Positions 62,444 to 64,000 of a stretch of DNA of 64,000 nt are shown here, in pieces. Under the pieces are notes generated by a model. The model was not told where the DNA came from, ran no database searches, and was given only the letters and a program-made list of their open reading frames with translations. Origin of the DNA: Ruegeria sp. HKCCD4315 (lineage in GTDB: Bacteria > Pseudomonadota > Alphaproteobacteria > Rhodobacterales > Rhodobacteraceae); NCBI RefSeq assembly GCF_013112245.1, contig NZ_WVRN01000001.1, positions 1,740,501 to 1,804,500 on the forward strand, written 5' to 3'. Every line of letters begins with the position of its first letter. Within the stretch, counting starts at the first letter, position 1. Made by a program: the position numbers and the translations under genes.

Positions 62444-64000
62444 ATGACGAATGACGTAACCACCAATGACAAGGTGCACTGGGCGGCCGAGATGCACGCA
62501 CAGGAATACCGTGACGGCAAGCTGAGCCGTCGTGAGTTCCTGGCCCGCGCCACTGGTCTGGGCGTTACCGCAGCCGCCGCCTACGGCATGATCGGCATGG
62601 CAGCACCAGCTTACGCCGAAGGCGAAGATGCCAAGAAAGAAGGCGGTACCCTACGCGTTCAACAGGAAGTACGCGCGCTGAAAGATCCGCGCACTTATGA
62701 CTGGTCGCAAATCGCCAACGTATCACGTGGAACGCTGGAATATCTGGTCGAGTACAACTCGGACGGTACATTCCGCGGCATGCTGCTGGAAGGCTGGGAA
62801 GTCAACGAAGACGCGACGGTTTACACTCTGAAGGTCCGTCCGGGCGTCAAGTGGAACAACGGCGACGACTTCACAGCGGACGACGTGGCTCGCAACGTCG
62901 CGCGCTGGTGTGACAAGAGCTCGGAAACCAACTCGATGGCTGGTCGTTTTGCGACACTGGTTGACGCGGACACAGGCCAGGCCGTTGAAGGTGGTATCGT
63001 GGTTGTTGACGCAAATACTGTCCAACTGAACCTGCCTGCATCGGACATCTCGTTGATCGCGGGTATGGCTGACTATCCGGCGGCCATCGTTCACAGCTCG
63101 TTCAACGAAACCGACCTACTGAACAATGTCGGCACGGGCCCATACCTGATGAGCGAGTTGGAAGTCGGCGTGAAAGCCGTACTAACACGCAACGAAAACC
63201 ACACCTGGTGGGGTGAAGAGGTCTTTGGTCGTCCGGCGCTGGACAGCATCGAGTATATTGACTACGGCACCGACCCGTCTGCTTGGTTGGCGGCGCTGGA
63301 ATCCGACGAAGTCGACATGCTGTATGAATCAGTCGGTGAATTCATCGACGTGATGGACGGTCTTGGCTATGTAAAGTCCGAGGTTGTCACGATGAACACC
63401 ATCGTTATCCGCCCAAACCAGTTGGCAGAAGTCGACGGCAAACAGCCCTACGCTGACAAACGTGTGCGTCAGGCGTTGCAAATGGCCGTAGACAACGCTG
63501 TTTGCCTTGAGCTGGGTTTTGGTGGCCGTGGCTCGCCTGCCGAAAATCACCATGTCGGCCCGATCCACCCGGATTATTTCGAACTGCCACCGCAGAAAGT
63601 TGATCCGGAAGGTGCACGCAAGCTTATGGAAGAGGCCGGCATGGCCGATTTCGAGCACGAGCTGATCTCGATCGACGACGACTGGCGTCGGAATACAACC
63701 GACGCTGTCGCCGCTCAGCTGCGTGACGCAGGTATCAAGGTCAAGCGGACGGTTCTTCCGGGCAACACGTTCTGGAACGACTGGGCAAAGTACCCGTACA
63801 GTTCGACCAACTGGAACCACCGACCGCTGGGCGTTCAGATTTGGGCACTGGCCTATCGTTCTGGAGAGGCTTGGAACGAATTCGGATGGGCTAACCCAGA
63901 GTTCGACGCGCTGCTAACCGAAGCGCTGGCCATTGCGGATGCCGACAAACGGCGCGAAGTGGTCGCCAAGGGCGAAGCGATGATCCAAGAAGAAGGCGTA
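62444..64000 (+). CDS. family 5 ABC transporter substrate-binding protein, Tat-exported (partial)
   Basis: 519 codons are open to the window edge; the C-terminus is missing. The N-terminus carries a Tat signal ([14 protein letters not shown], then a hydrophobic stretch and APAYAEG), so the protein is exported folded to the periplasm. The mature part is of the peptide/nickel-type solute-binding family 5 ([36 protein letters not shown]). The family transports peptides, glycosides or other solutes. No permease or ATPase gene is visible inside the window. The start follows GGGAG. Confidence 0.9.
   Translation, partial: MTNDVTTNDKVHWAAEMHAQEYRDGKLSRREFLARATGLGVTAAAAYGMIGMAAPAYAEGEDAKKEGGTLRVQQEVRALKDPRTYDWSQIANVSRGTLEYLVEYNSDGTFRGMLLEGWEVNEDATVYTLKVRPGVKWNNGDDFTADDVARNVARWCDKSSETNSMAGRFATLVDADTGQAVEGGIVVVDANTVQLNLPASDISLIAGMADYPAAIVHSSFNETDLLNNVGTGPYLMSELEVGVKAVLTRNENHTWWGEEVFGRPALDSIEYIDYGTDPSAWLAALESDEVDMLYESVGEFIDVMDGLGYVKSEVVTMNTIVIRPNQLAEVDGKQPYADKRVRQALQMAVDNAVCLELGFGGRGSPAENHHVGPIHPDYFELPPQKVDPEGARKLMEEAGMADFEHELISIDDDWRRNTTDAVAAQLRDAGIKVKRTVLPGNTFWNDWAKYPYSSTNWNHRPLGVQIWALAYRSGEAWNEFGWANPEFDALLTEALAIADADKRREVVAKGEAMIQEEGV

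Overview
The window looks like a chromosome segment of a marine alphaproteobacterium of the order Rhodobacterales, most likely of the Roseobacter group (Ruegeria-like). The signs are a DctPQM TRAP transporter with a DctB/DctD pair, the trgA-trgB-cysK block known from Rhodobacter, the Rhodobacterales-type DUF6456/DUF6477 pair, several transport genes for small organic compounds, a GC-rich intergenic repeat of a kind common in these genomes, and moderately high GC throughout. I see no phage, integrase, transposase or CRISPR array. The gene content is mostly core and metabolic, with dense packing and many 1-11 nt overlaps.

Layout. 1-5.4 kb: 3' part of tgt (cut by the window edge), a nucleoside hydrolase, an SPFH/NfeD membrane pair, two Fe-S assembly genes (sufT, sufA) around a small exported protein, and tpiA. 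5.4-6.3 kb: a guanidinium exporter (gdx/sugE) preceded by a clear guanidine-II riboswitch, with an Fcy1-like cytosine deaminase downstream. 6.3-12.8 kb: TRAP transporter dctPQM with dctBD; the DctD protein has lost the GAFTGA loop and the Walker A lysine, so it is unlikely to act through sigma-54. 12.8-19.6 kb: a cytochrome P450, an Lrp-type regulator, and a divergent assimilatory sulfate-reduction operon (siroheme methyltransferase, DUF2849, cysI, cysH, DUF934), then fpr. 19.7-20.3 kb: infC with an AUA start codon.

20.4-28.4 kb: an aminotransferase/BKACE catabolic pair with a divergent RpiR regulator, then accessory genes for molybdenum hydroxylases (MoeA-like, XdhC/CoxF, CoxE, CoxD/MoxR) without structural genes and interrupted by an IalB-type gene. 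28.5-41.2 kb: pyrC, a PrpD-family gene, a COQ10-like gene, hpt, an RcnB-like gene, an M20 peptidase/amidohydrolase, lipA, a peroxiredoxin, DUF6456/DUF6477, a non-pyrrolysine MttB homologue, mgtC-like and guaA. 41.3-50.5 kb: two EamA transporters, a FadL-type porin, an unknown P-loop ATPase, metA (with Glu111, predicting acetyl-CoA use), an alpha/beta hydrolase, ppk2, a TetR regulator, and a truncated-globin/PAS-adenylate-cyclase operon.

50.7-64 kb: tRNA-Ser(GGA), then one long minus-strand run phr-cfa-trgA-trgB-cysK-mscS headed by a promoter resembling the RpoE (singlet-oxygen sigma factor) type; a class V aminotransferase, pyrH, miaA and the 5' part of a Tat-exported family 5 ABC substrate-binding protein, cut by the right edge.

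The most noteworthy items are the guanidine-II riboswitch and its deaminase, the degenerate DctD with twin palindromic upstream sites, the globin-cyclase pair, the RpoE-like promoter ahead of the photolyase/cfa/tellurite-resistance unit, and the infC AUA start. Most are new instances of known themes rather than a wholly new system; the globin-cyclase pair and the deaminase in the guanidine unit are the best candidates for undescribed biology.
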